From assembly GCA_015486505.1 (NCBI GenBank), contig WFRP01000242.1:1-27186 (forward strand): a DNA stretch of 27,186 nt, given 5' to 3'. The position numbers and the translations under genes were made by a program. The notes under the pieces are model-generated. The model searched no databases. It saw only the letters and a list, made by a program, of their open reading frames with translations, and was not told the DNA's origin. Below, piece by piece: positions 14,523 through 22,189 of this stretch. This DNA is from Pseudomonadota bacterium. GTDB taxonomy: Bacteria > Desulfobacterota > Anaeroferrophillalia > Anaeroferrophillales > Tharpellaceae. How positions within the stretch are numbered: position 1 is the stretch's first letter; the number at the start of each line of letters is the position of its first letter.

Positions 14523-15641
14523 TTAACCCCGTTCACCTTTCTGCAGACGATTCTTGATTTGACTGACGACCTCACGATAATTATCCGGCAGTGTTTCACT
14601 CTCTCCGCCGGTTTCCGCGACGACGCCCCCGCGATAGGAAGCGGCGGCGGATTGTAAGTTTTCCGGCACGCGCTCCGGTGCCGGCGCCGCTGAATCGTTG
14701 CCCATAAAACCTTTCAGGTAACCGGCAAAGCCGCGCTTAGCGACGGAACTTCCCAACCCCCCGTGCAGCTGCCTTAATTCTTCGACCCGTTCCGGCTCGC
14801 TGATGGTTGTCAGCAAAGTCATCTGTTCGCCGCAGACCCCGACCACCAGCACCTCGTCCAGCAAGTCGAGCAACATCACCTGATGCTTGCCGCTGATATT
14901 TTCAACACTTAAAACCTTAACCAAGCTTGAGCCTAAAAGACGGCCCCCCGATTTACGATAACGTTTCAACCATAAAGAAAGCCCCAGGATTACCAGAACC
15001 AGAAAAATCAGGACCACAAAACTTCGAATCGCGGATTTCAGCAGTGACGGGGAGCTATTATCCCCGGCTCCCGGCACCGGGTTCTTGCCGGCGTTACTGC
15101 TCTCCGGCTCCTCCAGCAGCCGGTTAAGCCGGTTCAGTTTCCCCTGTTCTCCTCCGGCAGCAGGCGTTGGCACAGCTTTACGCAAAGCCGAATTTTCCCC
15201 GTTTACACCGGCGCCGCGCCACTGGCGATAAGGCTTTAACAAAACTACTTTAAGCCCGTTATCCAGACGCTCAAGTGCCAGAAATGATTTAACCTTAAGT
15301 GCCGGATCGCGCTTTTTCAGATACCAGCGCAAATGATCCCCGCTTCGCTCAATCCCGAAAGCGGTTACCCATTCATCATCAAGTTTGTGCTGCTGAGCCT
15401 GAACCCTGTTGCCGGCAGCCGGCAGCCGCAAGCCCACTTCCGCCCCGGAATCAACAAACAGAGCATTGATCTCCGGCACAATTTCATAGGGGATGGTAAA
15501 CACCATCTCGCCTTCAGCTTTCGCGAAACCCAGTTCCGCCGCCGGCAGGGGGTTTGCGGCAAAAGCTATCCCCGCCCAGAGCAAACCGCCAAACAGCAAC
15601 AAGAGTAAATTAGAGTAGATTTTACCGACCCAAAATTTCAT
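14523..15641 (-). CDS. fliO: FliO-like flagellar protein with long N-terminal domain
   Basis: FliO assists assembly of the FliP ring. The recognisable FliO part is the C-terminal half: a membrane helix (FVVLIFLVLVILGLSLWLKR) followed by LVKVLSVENISGKHQVMLLD and VLVVGVCGEQMTLL. Upstream is a signal peptide or anchor (LLLLLFGGLLWAGIAFA) and about 170 extra periplasmic residues whose strand-rich pattern resembles an AMIN-type domain; that assignment is tentative. At 372 aa it is far longer than a minimal FliO of about 120 aa. I start at ATG 15641; the longer TTG start at 15665 would run through an 18-bp tandem duplication in the leader. Position between fliN and fliP supports the call. Confidence 0.85.
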   Translation of the reverse strand: MKFWVGKIYSNLLLLLFGGLLWAGIAFAANPLPAAELGFAKAEGEMVFTIPYEIVPEINALFVDSGAEVGLRLPAAGNRVQAQQHKLDDEWVTAFGIERSGDHLRWYLKKRDPALKVKSFLALERLDNGLKVVLLKPYRQWRGAGVNGENSALRKAVPTPAAGGEQGKLNRLNRLLEEPESSNAGKNPVPGAGDNSSPSLLKSAIRSFVVLIFLVLVILGLSLWLKRYRKSGGRLLGSSLVKVLSVENISGKHQVMLLDLLDEVLVVGVCGEQMTLLTTISEPERVEELRQLHGGLGSSVAKRGFAGYLKGFMGNDSAAPAPERVPENLQSAAASYRGGVVAETGGESETLPDNYREVVSQIKNRLQKGERG

Positions 15642-15677
15642 AATCAACCATACCTTGACAATCAACCATACCTTGAC
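15642..15677. repeat. Exact 18-bp tandem duplication before fliO
   Basis: AATCAACCATACCTTGAC occurs twice back to back (15642-15659 and 15660-15677) in the short fliN-fliO gap. On the minus strand each copy carries CAAGG, so the putative ribosome binding site of fliO is duplicated. Eighteen bp keeps frame for the alternative TTG start. Confidence 0.9.
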
Positions 15678-15692
15678 AAAATCCCGGTGCTG

Positions 15693-16256
15693 TCACTTTA
15701 ACTGTTCAATTCTTTCGGTCGGGCTGATAATATCGGTCAAACGAATACCGAATTTTTCATTGACGACCACAACTTCACCCCGGGCAATCAGTTTGCTGTT
15801 TACCAGAACGTCAAAGGGCTCTCCGGCCAGTTTGTCAAGTTCAACCACCGAGCCTTGTCCCAACTGCAGAAGTTCATTGATTATCATCCGGGTCCGACCG
15901 ATTTCAACCGAAAGCTGCAGAGGAATATCAAGAATAAAACCAATATTAGAGGGCAGCTCCTGCCGCTGCTCACCACTCAGGCTGGAGAGCAGCCCGTCAT
16001 CCCCGACAGCTTCAGGTGCGGCCGGGTCGGAACCACCGGTTTTAGCCGCGGCTTCTTCCTTGATCATATCCCGTTGCTGCTCGAGTTCACCGGCAACATC
16101 GTCCCAGGAGATATCATCGATCAAATCCTGAGTGCTCGGTTCGGCGGCGGCCCCCAAATCCACACCCGCGTCCGCGCCCGCGTCCGGGGCGGAGTCCTCT
16201 TCCACGGCGCCGCCGGCCTCCATCTCTTTTTTCACCTGATCAAAAAGATCATCCAT
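15693..16256 (-). CDS. fliN: Flagellar motor switch protein FliN
   Basis: C-ring component that binds FliM and, when phosphorylated, CheY. It is 187 aa. The first 100 residues are an acidic, Ala/Asp-rich, low-complexity extension. Residues about 108-187 are the SpoA domain (FILDIPLQLSVEIGRTRMII, then GSVVELDKLAGEPFDVLVNS and EKFGIRLTDII), which is complete. The start ATG has GAGGTG upstream. It follows fliM with a 10-bp gap. The long N-terminal tail exceeds E. coli FliN (137 aa) but is common in related phyla. Confidence 0.95.
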   Translation of the reverse strand: MDDLFDQVKKEMEAGGAVEEDSAPDAGADAGVDLGAAAEPSTQDLIDDISWDDVAGELEQQRDMIKEEAAAKTGGSDPAAPEAVGDDGLLSSLSGEQRQELPSNIGFILDIPLQLSVEIGRTRMIINELLQLGQGSVVELDKLAGEPFDVLVNSKLIARGEVVVVNEKFGIRLTDIISPTERIEQLK

Positions 16257-16266
16257 AAGGACACCT

Positions 16267-17244
16267 CTATCTTCTTCTTATTCTCTGTTTTAACATAACC
16301 GCCTTAGATCCCTTTGAGGTTCCGACAACCGCCCGGTATTTAAGACTTCCTTCAATCTGTACTTGCGCTAACTCGGTTGCGTCCTGACGCAAAGGCACGA
16401 TATCTCCGACTTTCAGTTCCAGCAGCTGCCGGGCGGTAATTTCGGCATCACCTAATGTTGCCGAAAGGCCGACATCGGTTGCCAGCAGACGACTGACCAG
16501 ACGCCGAAGCCAGGCGACATCGACCTCAAGCCGCTCACTCTGAAAACCGGTATAAAGTTTATTCCGTAACGGTTCAACCAGCGAATAGGGGATACAGACC
16601 GTGATCGAGCCGGAAAATTCATCCATCTCCAACGTGAAAGTCGATAGAATGACCACATCACTCGGCGGCACAATCGTGACAAACTGGGGATTCATCTCCG
16701 AACGGACAAAGGTGAAACAGATATCCTCAATCGGATTCCAGGCCTCCTCCATACAGGCTAAAGCCGCCTCCACGACTTTGCGGATGACCCGCTCTTCAAT
16801 CGCGGTAAAATCACGGCCTTCAACCTTGACCGAATCACGGCCGCCGCCGCCGAAAAACATATCAATCAAAGAAAAAACCAGTTTGCTCTCGACGATAATC
16901 AGGGCCATTCCCCGTAAAGGCTCCATCTTGAACAGATGAATACTCGCCGGCACCGGCACCGTTTTGAGAAACTCCCCGAATTTCATCATATCCGAAACCA
17001 GAGGGCTCACATCGATAACCTTGTGCAGCAGGGTTGACAAGGATGTCCGGAAAACCCGGGCAAAACGCTGATTGATAATCTCCAGAGTCGGCATCCGACC
17101 CCGGATAATCCGCTCCTGGCTGGTCAGATCATACGCTTGAAACTCACCCTCAGCCAGGGGCTGATCGGTTTCAGTCTCAACCTCTCCTTCATCAACGCCC
17201 TGAAGTAGAGAATCAATTTCCTCCTGTGATAGAACCTGACTCAT
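16267..17244 (-). CDS. fliM: Flagellar motor switch protein FliM
   Basis: C-ring protein that receives phospho-CheY and sets rotation sense, 325 aa. The N-terminal CheY-binding peptide LSQEEIDSLLQGV (5-17) is classical. The middle CheC-like domain contains PLRGMALIIVESKLVF and GGGGRDS. A C-terminal SpoA domain runs from about 235 to the end. The start has GAGG eight bases upstream. The fliL-fliM gap is 29 bp. Confidence 0.96.
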   Translation of the reverse strand: MSQVLSQEEIDSLLQGVDEGEVETETDQPLAEGEFQAYDLTSQERIIRGRMPTLEIINQRFARVFRTSLSTLLHKVIDVSPLVSDMMKFGEFLKTVPVPASIHLFKMEPLRGMALIIVESKLVFSLIDMFFGGGGRDSVKVEGRDFTAIEERVIRKVVEAALACMEEAWNPIEDICFTFVRSEMNPQFVTIVPPSDVVILSTFTLEMDEFSGSITVCIPYSLVEPLRNKLYTGFQSERLEVDVAWLRRLVSRLLATDVGLSATLGDAEITARQLLELKVGDIVPLRQDATELAQVQIEGSLKYRAVVGTSKGSKAVMLKQRIRRR

Positions 17245-17273
17245 ACCACTGTCCTCAAGCCTTTATGGTGCCT

Positions 17274-17783
17274 TTACTGAACAACAAACTCTTCCCAGTA
17301 AACCTTGGTCACTTTTCCCGCGACCAGATTAACATTTACCCGTTTTATGATATCCTGGCGCAAAAGAAATTTGCCCTCCAGGGTACTTATTTCCGCCGCG
17401 GTCTTGGAACTTAACAGAGTCAGGACCACATCCCGGAGCTGGGCCCGGCGTTTCTCAACTTCATCAAGGAGATCTTCATTGCTGAGTTCAAGTTTCATCG
17501 TTACCTTAAGATAACGCCGCGATTTTTTATCGGCGAGGTTGACGACAAACGGTTTCAGCGCGAAAACCGGCAAAATTACCGGCTCCGGTTTTTTCGCCGC
17601 TTCCGCCGCAGCCAACTCCTCCGCGGTCGGCGGCGGGGTCCGCAACAGAAACCAGTAGGCGCCGAAACCGCCACCGCCCAGCACCAAAAGAGCAATGATA
17701 ATGATGATGAACAGACCCTTTTTGGATTTTTTTACCTCAGCTCCATCTTCTGCAACTTCCGCTTCTTTTTTCTTCTTCGCCAC
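17274..17783 (-). CDS. fliL: Flagellar basal-body associated protein FliL
   Basis: Single-pass inner-membrane protein that surrounds and supports stator units. It is 169 aa. It has a short, highly charged cytoplasmic N-terminus (MAKKKKEAEV...KKSKKG), one membrane helix (about 23-46, LFIIIIIALLVLGGGGFG) and a periplasmic stomatin/SPFH-like domain (FALKPFVVNLADKKSRRYLK, then VLTLLSSKTAAEISTLEGK). The start is GTG with GGAGG seven bases upstream. R1 copy 6 begins only 22 bp before the start codon, so any promoter would lie in the repeats or further up in the mot genes. Confidence 0.94.
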   Translation of the reverse strand: MAKKKKEAEVAEDGAEVKKSKKGLFIIIIIALLVLGGGGFGAYWFLLRTPPPTAEELAAAEAAKKPEPVILPVFALKPFVVNLADKKSRRYLKVTMKLELSNEDLLDEVEKRRAQLRDVVLTLLSSKTAAEISTLEGKFLLRQDIIKRVNVNLVAGKVTKVYWEEFVVQ

Positions 17784-17804
17784 GTTTAAACCTCCGTAAT
17801 CTAC

Positions 17805-17917
17805 TAATGCGGGAATAGATCCCGCAACCCAAACGAAGCCTTACGGCCCACAAATAAGTACTCTTATCAGAACATTTTCTTGTTTTTTCAAACCGAAAAT
17901 AACCTGTAAGGGACTAA
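17805..17917 (+). repeat. R1 repeat copy 6
   Basis: Unit with hairpin TGCGGGAATAGATCCCGCA, no D module and the short loop TTTTTTCAAACCG, ending GGGACTAA. It is in tandem with the next copy, sharing the junction TAA. It lies directly upstream of fliL. Confidence 0.9.
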
Positions 17918-18065
17918 TGCGGGAACAAATCCCGCAACCCAAACAGGGCTTTTCAGCCCGCACCCAGGGGCACTTCCGCTGGTCGCAAATAAGTACTCTT
18001 ATCAGAACATTTTCTGACTGTTAAATCTTGTTTTTTGGTACAGAAAATAACCTGTAAGGTACTAA
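17915..18065 (+). repeat. R1 repeat copy 7
   Basis: Unit with one D module (CCCAGGGGCACTTCCGCTGG) and the long loop (GACTGTTAAATCTTGTTTTT), ending GGTACTAA 29 bp from the motB stop. The AGTACTCTTATCAGAACATT arm is identical to other copies. Confidence 0.9.
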
Positions 18066-18094
18066 TAAATATTGTAACTACTCACCATTTGGCA

Positions 18095-18871
18095 TCATTC
18101 AATGAGAATGTTGTCAGCCTCAGATTTTTTAATTCCGGACAACTCCACCCAGTCCGGCAGGCGCAGGACAATTCTGCGGTTGCGCTGCCGGTGCTCCGGG
18201 GTGTCATTAATCGTCACGGCCCGATCCGCGCCGTAAGCCGCCAGCAGCATTTTTGCACCTTTGCCACCGGCCGCGACCAGAGCTTCAACCAGGCGCGCGC
18301 CGCGCCGGGCACTAAGAACGTTATTATCGGGAAAACGCGCTGTATGCAACGGAAAATTGTCAGTATAGACCTCGATTTCCACAAGACCCGGCCAACCCTG
18401 TAAAAAGCGCCCCAGAATCAACAAAATCTCCCGGCCCTGAGGTTTAAGATTATCATCCAGGGTGCCGAAAAGTTTATCGCTCATTATCTCCAATTCCAGA
18501 TTCCCGTCAGTAACAGTGATATTTTTCAGGGCCTTACCCAGACGTTTTTCAAGTTGATCCAGCAATTTCGACAAGGCCGGAGAAAGCCGCCGGTAACAGG
18601 CCAGATCCTTACGTTCCAGGATCTCTTTCTGCGCCTTTTGCGACGAGACCACAATCGGCATACTGGAACCCTTATATAACACCCCGCTGGAGCCCGGCCG
18701 CAACCCGACAAAGGTTTCCGTCAGCAAACCCGGATCAAAAGATGACATCGAAATCAGCAAAACAAAGAAAGTCAAAATCAGCAACAGCATATCCGACAGG
18801 GTAATCATCCAGCCGTCACCCTTAACGGCGTCGATCGCTGTTGCAACAACGCGCTTTCGCTGTTTACGCAA
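18095..18871 (-). CDS. motB: Stator protein MotB (OmpA-like)
   Basis: Peptidoglycan-anchored subunit of the MotA/MotB stator that conducts ions to drive rotation, 258 aa. A basic N-terminus leads into the single membrane helix with the essential ion-binding aspartate D27 (ITLSDMLLLILTFFVLLISM). A linker/plug follows, then an OmpA-type domain (about 130-250) with VEIEVYTDN, NVLSARRGARLVEALV and the terminal RNRRIVLRL. The start is TTG at 18871. An in-frame stop lies 10-12 bases upstream and GAGG is seven bases before TTG, so no ATG start is available. R1 copies lie on both sides. Confidence 0.93.
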   Translation of the reverse strand: MRKQRKRVVATAIDAVKGDGWMITLSDMLLLILTFFVLLISMSSFDPGLLTETFVGLRPGSSGVLYKGSSMPIVVSSQKAQKEILERKDLACYRRLSPALSKLLDQLEKRLGKALKNITVTDGNLELEIMSDKLFGTLDDNLKPQGREILLILGRFLQGWPGLVEIEVYTDNFPLHTARFPDNNVLSARRGARLVEALVAAGGKGAKMLLAAYGADRAVTINDTPEHRQRNRRIVLRLPDWVELSGIKKSEADNILIE

Positions 18872-18905
18872 AACCCGGCCTCATCAAAAGTTAATTTTTA
18901 AACTA

Positions 18906-19055
18906 TTAGTACCTTACAGGTTATTTTCTGTACCAAAAAACAAGATTTAATAATCAGAAAATGTTCTGATAAGAGTACTTATTTGCGACCAGCGGAAGTG
19001 CCCCTGGGTGCGGGCCGCAAGGCTCCGTTTGGGTTGCGGGTTTGTTCCCGCATTA
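18906..19055 (-). repeat. R1 repeat copy 8
   Basis: Complete reverse-oriented unit between the two motB-type genes: TTAGTACCTTACAGG arm, long loop, AAAATGTTCTGATAAGAGTA arm, one D module and hairpin TTGCGGGTTTGTTCCCGCA. It begins about 35 bp upstream of the motB start. Confidence 0.92.
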
Positions 19056-19056
19056 G

Positions 19057-19092
19057 TTGAACCACAGATGGACACGGATAGACACAGATAAA
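19057..19092. repeat. Degenerate ACACAGAT-type direct repeat
   Basis: Three imperfect 11-12 bp units, CCACAGATGG / ACACGGATAG / ACACAGATAAA, immediately follow R1 copy 8. Strings of this kind recur between genes in many environmental bacterial genomes (recalled from general experience, not a search). No function is known to me. Confidence 0.5.
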
Positions 19093-19126
19093 ATTTTAAT
19101 AATTTCAAGTAGTTATAAAGCGTTAC

Positions 19127-19858
19127 TTAGAATGTATAATCGCCAACTTTTATTTTCCTTTTACGGCCTTTGAGATCATAAAGCGGAATGCCGCCGATGA
19201 CTTTAAGCAGGACATAACCACGCTTTTGCCCCTTGCCCGGTGGCACCCGGCGCCCGAAGGCGTTTATGGTTTCCGCTTTGAAACCAGCCCGAACCACCAG
19301 AAACCGGTAGAGGGTCGCGGCCCGCAGTGACGCCGGTATCAGACCCGATAAATCCTTTTTTGCTGTGTAATCAAACAATTCGTAACGTACTTCCTGCAAA
19401 CCTTTAAGCAGACTCGCGACTTTCAGCATCAGGCTTATCCCCGACTGGCTCAAGGCAAAACTCCCGGCGGCAAAGAGATATTTATGCGGCAAGGCTATAT
19501 CAACCCCGTTTTCCGCCGCAAAAACTTTAATTTCACTGCTTTTCAGACCGCGCCGCTGCATATAATCCCAAAGCTTTCTCTGTAAACGGGCGGCACGCTC
19601 CTGAACTAGGGCTGTTGTCAGCAGTCCGGCTTGCGGCGTATCTCCCAAACGTACTTCCCGGCCGCCGTCCAGCTGTCCGAAGCTACCCTGCAGAGAACCG
19701 AAGGCGATGTTTTTTTTATGTTCATCAACTACCGTCATCGAATAAAACAGTATAAAAAAAGCGATCAGAATCAGACTCAGGGAAGCCATCAACGGCGCCA
19801 GGGTGCCCCCATCCGCCGCGCCGCTCATAACTGTTGTCGGTAAACCGGCCCTCTCCAT
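19127..19858 (-). CDS. Divergent MotB-like stator protein lacking the ion-binding Asp
   Basis: A 243-aa MotB-related protein encoded between motA and the canonical motB. It has one membrane helix (about 20-42, LAPLMASLSLILIAFFILFY) followed by SMTVVDEHKK, as in MotB. Aligning on the shared FF pair, the essential aspartate of MotB (D27 there) is replaced by Ser26. The C-terminal OmpA-like domain is recognisable (KYLFAAGSFALSQSG, ASLRAATLYRFLVVRAGF) but degenerate, and the usual NRR-V motif is KRGYVLL. The start ATG has GAGGGG six bases upstream, which excludes the longer TTG form; it lies 10 bp after motA. It may be a non-conducting partner, a structural stator component or a regulator. It could instead pair with MotA as a second stator, but without a proton-binding carboxylate that seems unlikely. 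Confidence 0.82.
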   Translation of the reverse strand: MERAGLPTTVMSGAADGGTLAPLMASLSLILIAFFILFYSMTVVDEHKKNIAFGSLQGSFGQLDGGREVRLGDTPQAGLLTTALVQERAARLQRKLWDYMQRRGLKSSEIKVFAAENGVDIALPHKYLFAAGSFALSQSGISLMLKVASLLKGLQEVRYELFDYTAKKDLSGLIPASLRAATLYRFLVVRAGFKAETINAFGRRVPPGKGQKRGYVLLKVIGGIPLYDLKGRKRKIKVGDYTF

Positions 19859-19868
19859 TTTCAACCCC

Positions 19869-20648
19869 TCACCGGGCCACAACCGAACCCGATCTATTAC
19901 GCCAGGTCGGCGGCAGGAATGCTTCTAAACGATATTTCACCACCTGCGGATTGTCGCCACGGGCAATAGCAACAATGCCCTCGGCAATCAGCCGCCGTAA
20001 AAAAAGCTCCCGCTGACTCCGGCGCCGCAGTTTACCGGCCAGCGGAAGAAAGACAAAATTGGCCAGAACCGCGCCATAGAATGTCGTCAACAGAGCGACC
20101 GCCATCGCCGGACCGATGCTGGTCGGATCATCCATGGTCTGCAGCATCTGCACCAGGCCAATCAAGGTCCCGACAAGACCCATGGCCGGGGCCACGGTGC
20201 CCATGGTCGCGAAGATATGCGCGCCAAGTTCATGGCGCTCACGCATACTTTCCATATCCAGATAGAGAATCTCTTCAATCGTATCGGCCTTAAGACCATC
20301 GACTAAAAGCACCAGACCCTGCCGCAGAAAAGGATCAAGAGACCGATCATTACTGCGGTTCTCCAGCGCCAGAATACCCTCCTTCCGGGACTCCCGCACC
20401 AATTCAACCAGCAGAGCAATGCTCGCATTAAGAGGCATCCGATCCCGGAAAAGAGCATTTTTAAGATAGCGCAGCAGCCGGAAAAATTCATTGAAGGGAT
20501 AGTTGATCAAAGTGGCGCCGAAGGTTCCGCCGATAACAATCAGCAACGACGGCAGATTAAAAAAAACCGCCAGGCCGCCACCGGTGGCAATCGCCGCGAC
20601 CACCAGAGAAAAAGCTGAAACAACCCCTAAGATAGTTGCTAAATCCAT
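19869..20648 (-). CDS. motA: Stator protein MotA
   Basis: Four-helix membrane subunit of the stator; its cytoplasmic loop pushes on FliG. It is 259 aa. The first hairpin includes TILGVVSAFSLVVAAIATGG and SLLIVIGGTFGATLINYPF. The cytoplasmic loop carries charged helices (LVELVRESRKEGILALENRS). The last two helices contain the family signature GTVAPAMGLVGTLIGLVQML and AMAVALLTTFYGAVLANFVF. I prefer ATG 20648 to the adjacent in-frame GTG, with AAAGG just upstream. It heads the motility transcription unit and has a candidate sigma-54 promoter at 20714-20730. Confidence 0.95.
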   Translation of the reverse strand: MDLATILGVVSAFSLVVAAIATGGGLAVFFNLPSLLIVIGGTFGATLINYPFNEFFRLLRYLKNALFRDRMPLNASIALLVELVRESRKEGILALENRSNDRSLDPFLRQGLVLLVDGLKADTIEEILYLDMESMRERHELGAHIFATMGTVAPAMGLVGTLIGLVQMLQTMDDPTSIGPAMAVALLTTFYGAVLANFVFLPLAGKLRRRSQRELFLRRLIAEGIVAIARGDNPQVVKYRLEAFLPPTWRNRSGSVVAR

Positions 20649-20713
20649 CACCTTTCAACCGTCAAAATGTATAATAAAATTTACGCTGCAGAGAAAGCTC
20701 CGAGGCAGACACC

Positions 20714-20730
20714 TGCAATGAATATACCAA
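20714..20730 (-). promoter_or_regulatory. Candidate sigma-54 promoter of motA
   Basis: On the minus strand: TTGGTATATTCATTGCA. GG and GC are 12 bases apart, with TTGCA intact at -12 and TTGG at -24; the middle CACG is not conserved. The expected start is near 20703, about 55 bp before motA. Clustered TGTCA/TGACA half-sites at 20781-20818 lie at -80 to -115, the usual place for activator binding. Confidence 0.6.
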
Positions 20731-20794
20731 GCGCCAATAAACCCAACGAACCAAGGGATAGTAGCATTTACAGTAAAAAAATGACATAATAATC

Positions 20795-20810
20795 TGTCAA
20801 TCCTTTGACA
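20795..20810. promoter_or_regulatory. Dyad upstream of the motA promoter
   Basis: TGTCAA-TCCT-TTGACA is a perfect 6-4-6 inverted repeat, with further TGACAT (20782) and TGTCA (20814) half-sites around it. It is a plausible enhancer site for the NtrC-type activator of this locus. It could also be a sigma-70 -35 box (TTGACA on either strand) without a convincing -10. Confidence 0.35.
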
Positions 20811-20817
20811 AATGTCA

Positions 20818-20848
20818 CAAAAAAGGCGAGTTCACAAAGAACTCGCCT
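20818..20848 (-). terminator. Intrinsic terminator of the kor operon
   Basis: On the minus strand a perfect 10-bp stem AGGCGAGTTC / GAACTCGCCT with loop TTTGT is followed by six T residues, 25 bp after the korC stop. It is a strong rho-independent terminator isolating kor from the motA promoter region. Confidence 0.92.
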
Positions 20849-20872
20849 GACAAAAAACCGCCGCCAACAACT

Positions 20873-21418
20873 TTAGCCCTTGACGGCGGCGGCCCCGGCC
20901 TCAAGGGCTTTCCGGTTGGCGGGGATCATTTTATGATACCTGGGATTTAACGCGTGCTTTAAGGCCGCGACCACTGAATCCACAGCCACAACCCCGCTCT
21001 TCTCAACGTAAGCCCCCAGAGCAACCATATTGGCGAGCCTGACATTGCCGGCACCGGCGGCGGAAATCGCATTCAGATCAAGCGCCACCAGATCGATATC
21101 ATCCCGCTCGGAAACATCAGGTGAAACCAGGGTTTTATTCAGGATAACCACCCCACCCGGTTTCATCCGCGGCTCAAACTTGATCAACGAGGGACGATTC
21201 ATAATAATCAGCGACAAAGGCCGCCCGACTATCGGCGAGCCGATCGGCTTTTCATCAATAACCACCGCGCAATTTGCGGTACCGCCACGCATTTCAACCC
21301 CGTAAGAGGGGAGAAAGGTAACATTTTTATCTTCCTCAATCGCCGCGTAAGCCAGCAGGTTACCGATCAACATTATCCCCTGTCCGCCGAAACCGGCCAT
21401 AATTACGTCATTATACAT
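20873..21418 (-). CDS. korC: 2-oxoacid:ferredoxin oxidoreductase, gamma subunit
   Basis: The gamma subunit forms the domain that contacts coenzyme A and helps electron transfer in 2-oxoacid:ferredoxin oxidoreductases. At 181 aa it has the family length. The N-terminal signature is DVIMAGFGGQGIMLIGNLLA, followed by SYGVEMRGGTANCAVVI and PIGSPIVGRPLSLIIMNRPS, all typical of KorC/VorC/PorC. The ATG has AAGG seven bases upstream. It is the last gene of the operon, followed by a strong terminator. Subunit order delta-alpha-beta-gamma supports a single heterotetrameric enzyme. Confidence 0.94.
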   Translation of the reverse strand: MYNDVIMAGFGGQGIMLIGNLLAYAAIEEDKNVTFLPSYGVEMRGGTANCAVVIDEKPIGSPIVGRPLSLIIMNRPSLIKFEPRMKPGGVVILNKTLVSPDVSERDDIDLVALDLNAISAAGAGNVRLANMVALGAYVEKSGVVAVDSVVAALKHALNPRYHKMIPANRKALEAGAAAVKG

Positions 21419-21436
21419 AAATCTACCTTAAAAATA

Positions 21437-22189
21437 TTAAAGGACATCGTTACCATCTTTCTGTTTCAAAGTTGCCAGCGGGAAACAGGGAATCATCTCT
21501 TCGGCAATCCGGTTATTGGCGGCCTGCGGCGTCATGCCCCAGTTGGTCGGACAAGTGGATAAGACCTCGACAAAAGAAAACCCCTGACCTTCAACCTGCA
21601 TCTGAAAAGCCTGCCGAATCACTTTGCGCGCTCTTTTGACATTACCCGGCGTGTTAACCGCCACCCGGGAGACCAGTGACGGCCCTTCCAGGGCGGCCAG
21701 CATCTCGGTCATCTTGATCGGATACCCGTCGCGATTGCGGTCACGGCCGTAAGGTGAGGTTGTACTGCGCTGGCCGAGCAGGGTTGTCGGCGCCATCTGC
21801 CCGCCGGTCATTCCGTAAATCGAGTTATTAACAAAAATAACCGTAATGTTGTCGCCGCGGTTAGCGGCATGAATGACCTCGGATGTTCCGATCGCCGCGA
21901 GATCGCCATCCCCCTGATAGGTAAAAACTATTCTGTCATCAAGTACCCGCTTGGTCCCGGTGGCCACGGCCGCGGCCCGGCCGTGCGGGGCCTCAATCAC
22001 ATCAACCGCGAAATAGTCGTAAAGAAAAACCGAGCAGCCGACCGACGCTATGCCGATGGTTTTCTCGCGAAGGGAGAAATAATCCAGCGCTTCCGCCACC
22101 AGGCGGTGAACAATACCGTGATGACATCCCGGACAAAAATGAAACGGCTTGGCAGTCATTGACTCCGGCCGTTTAAATACCTGTTTCAT
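21437..22189 (-). CDS. korB: 2-oxoacid:ferredoxin oxidoreductase, beta subunit (TPP-binding)
   Basis: Carries thiamine diphosphate for oxidative decarboxylation of 2-oxoacids, 250 aa. C19 and C22 in HFCPGCHHGIVH are part of the conserved N-terminal CxGCxH motif. The cofactor motif is GDGDLAAIGTSEVIHA running into ITVIFVNNSIYGMTGGQ. The start overlaps the alpha stop (ATGA) and has AAGGA upstream, so translation is coupled. The family includes 2-oxoglutarate and branched-chain 2-oxoacid enzymes; the beta subunit alone does not settle the substrate. Confidence 0.95.
   Translation of the reverse strand: MKQVFKRPESMTAKPFHFCPGCHHGIVHRLVAEALDYFSLREKTIGIASVGCSVFLYDYFAVDVIEAPHGRAAAVATGTKRVLDDRIVFTYQGDGDLAAIGTSEVIHAANRGDNITVIFVNNSIYGMTGGQMAPTTLLGQRSTTSPYGRDRNRDGYPIKMTEMLAALEGPSLVSRVAVNTPGNVKRARKVIRQAFQMQVEGQGFSFVEVLSTCPTNWGMTPQAANNRIAEEMIPCFPLATLKQKDGNDVL

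Noticed and set aside
19127..19882. MotB-like gene as a decaying pseudogene
   Set aside because: The frame is intact, with a strong ribosome binding site, tight spacing to motA and coherent codon use, so it looks functional though divergent.
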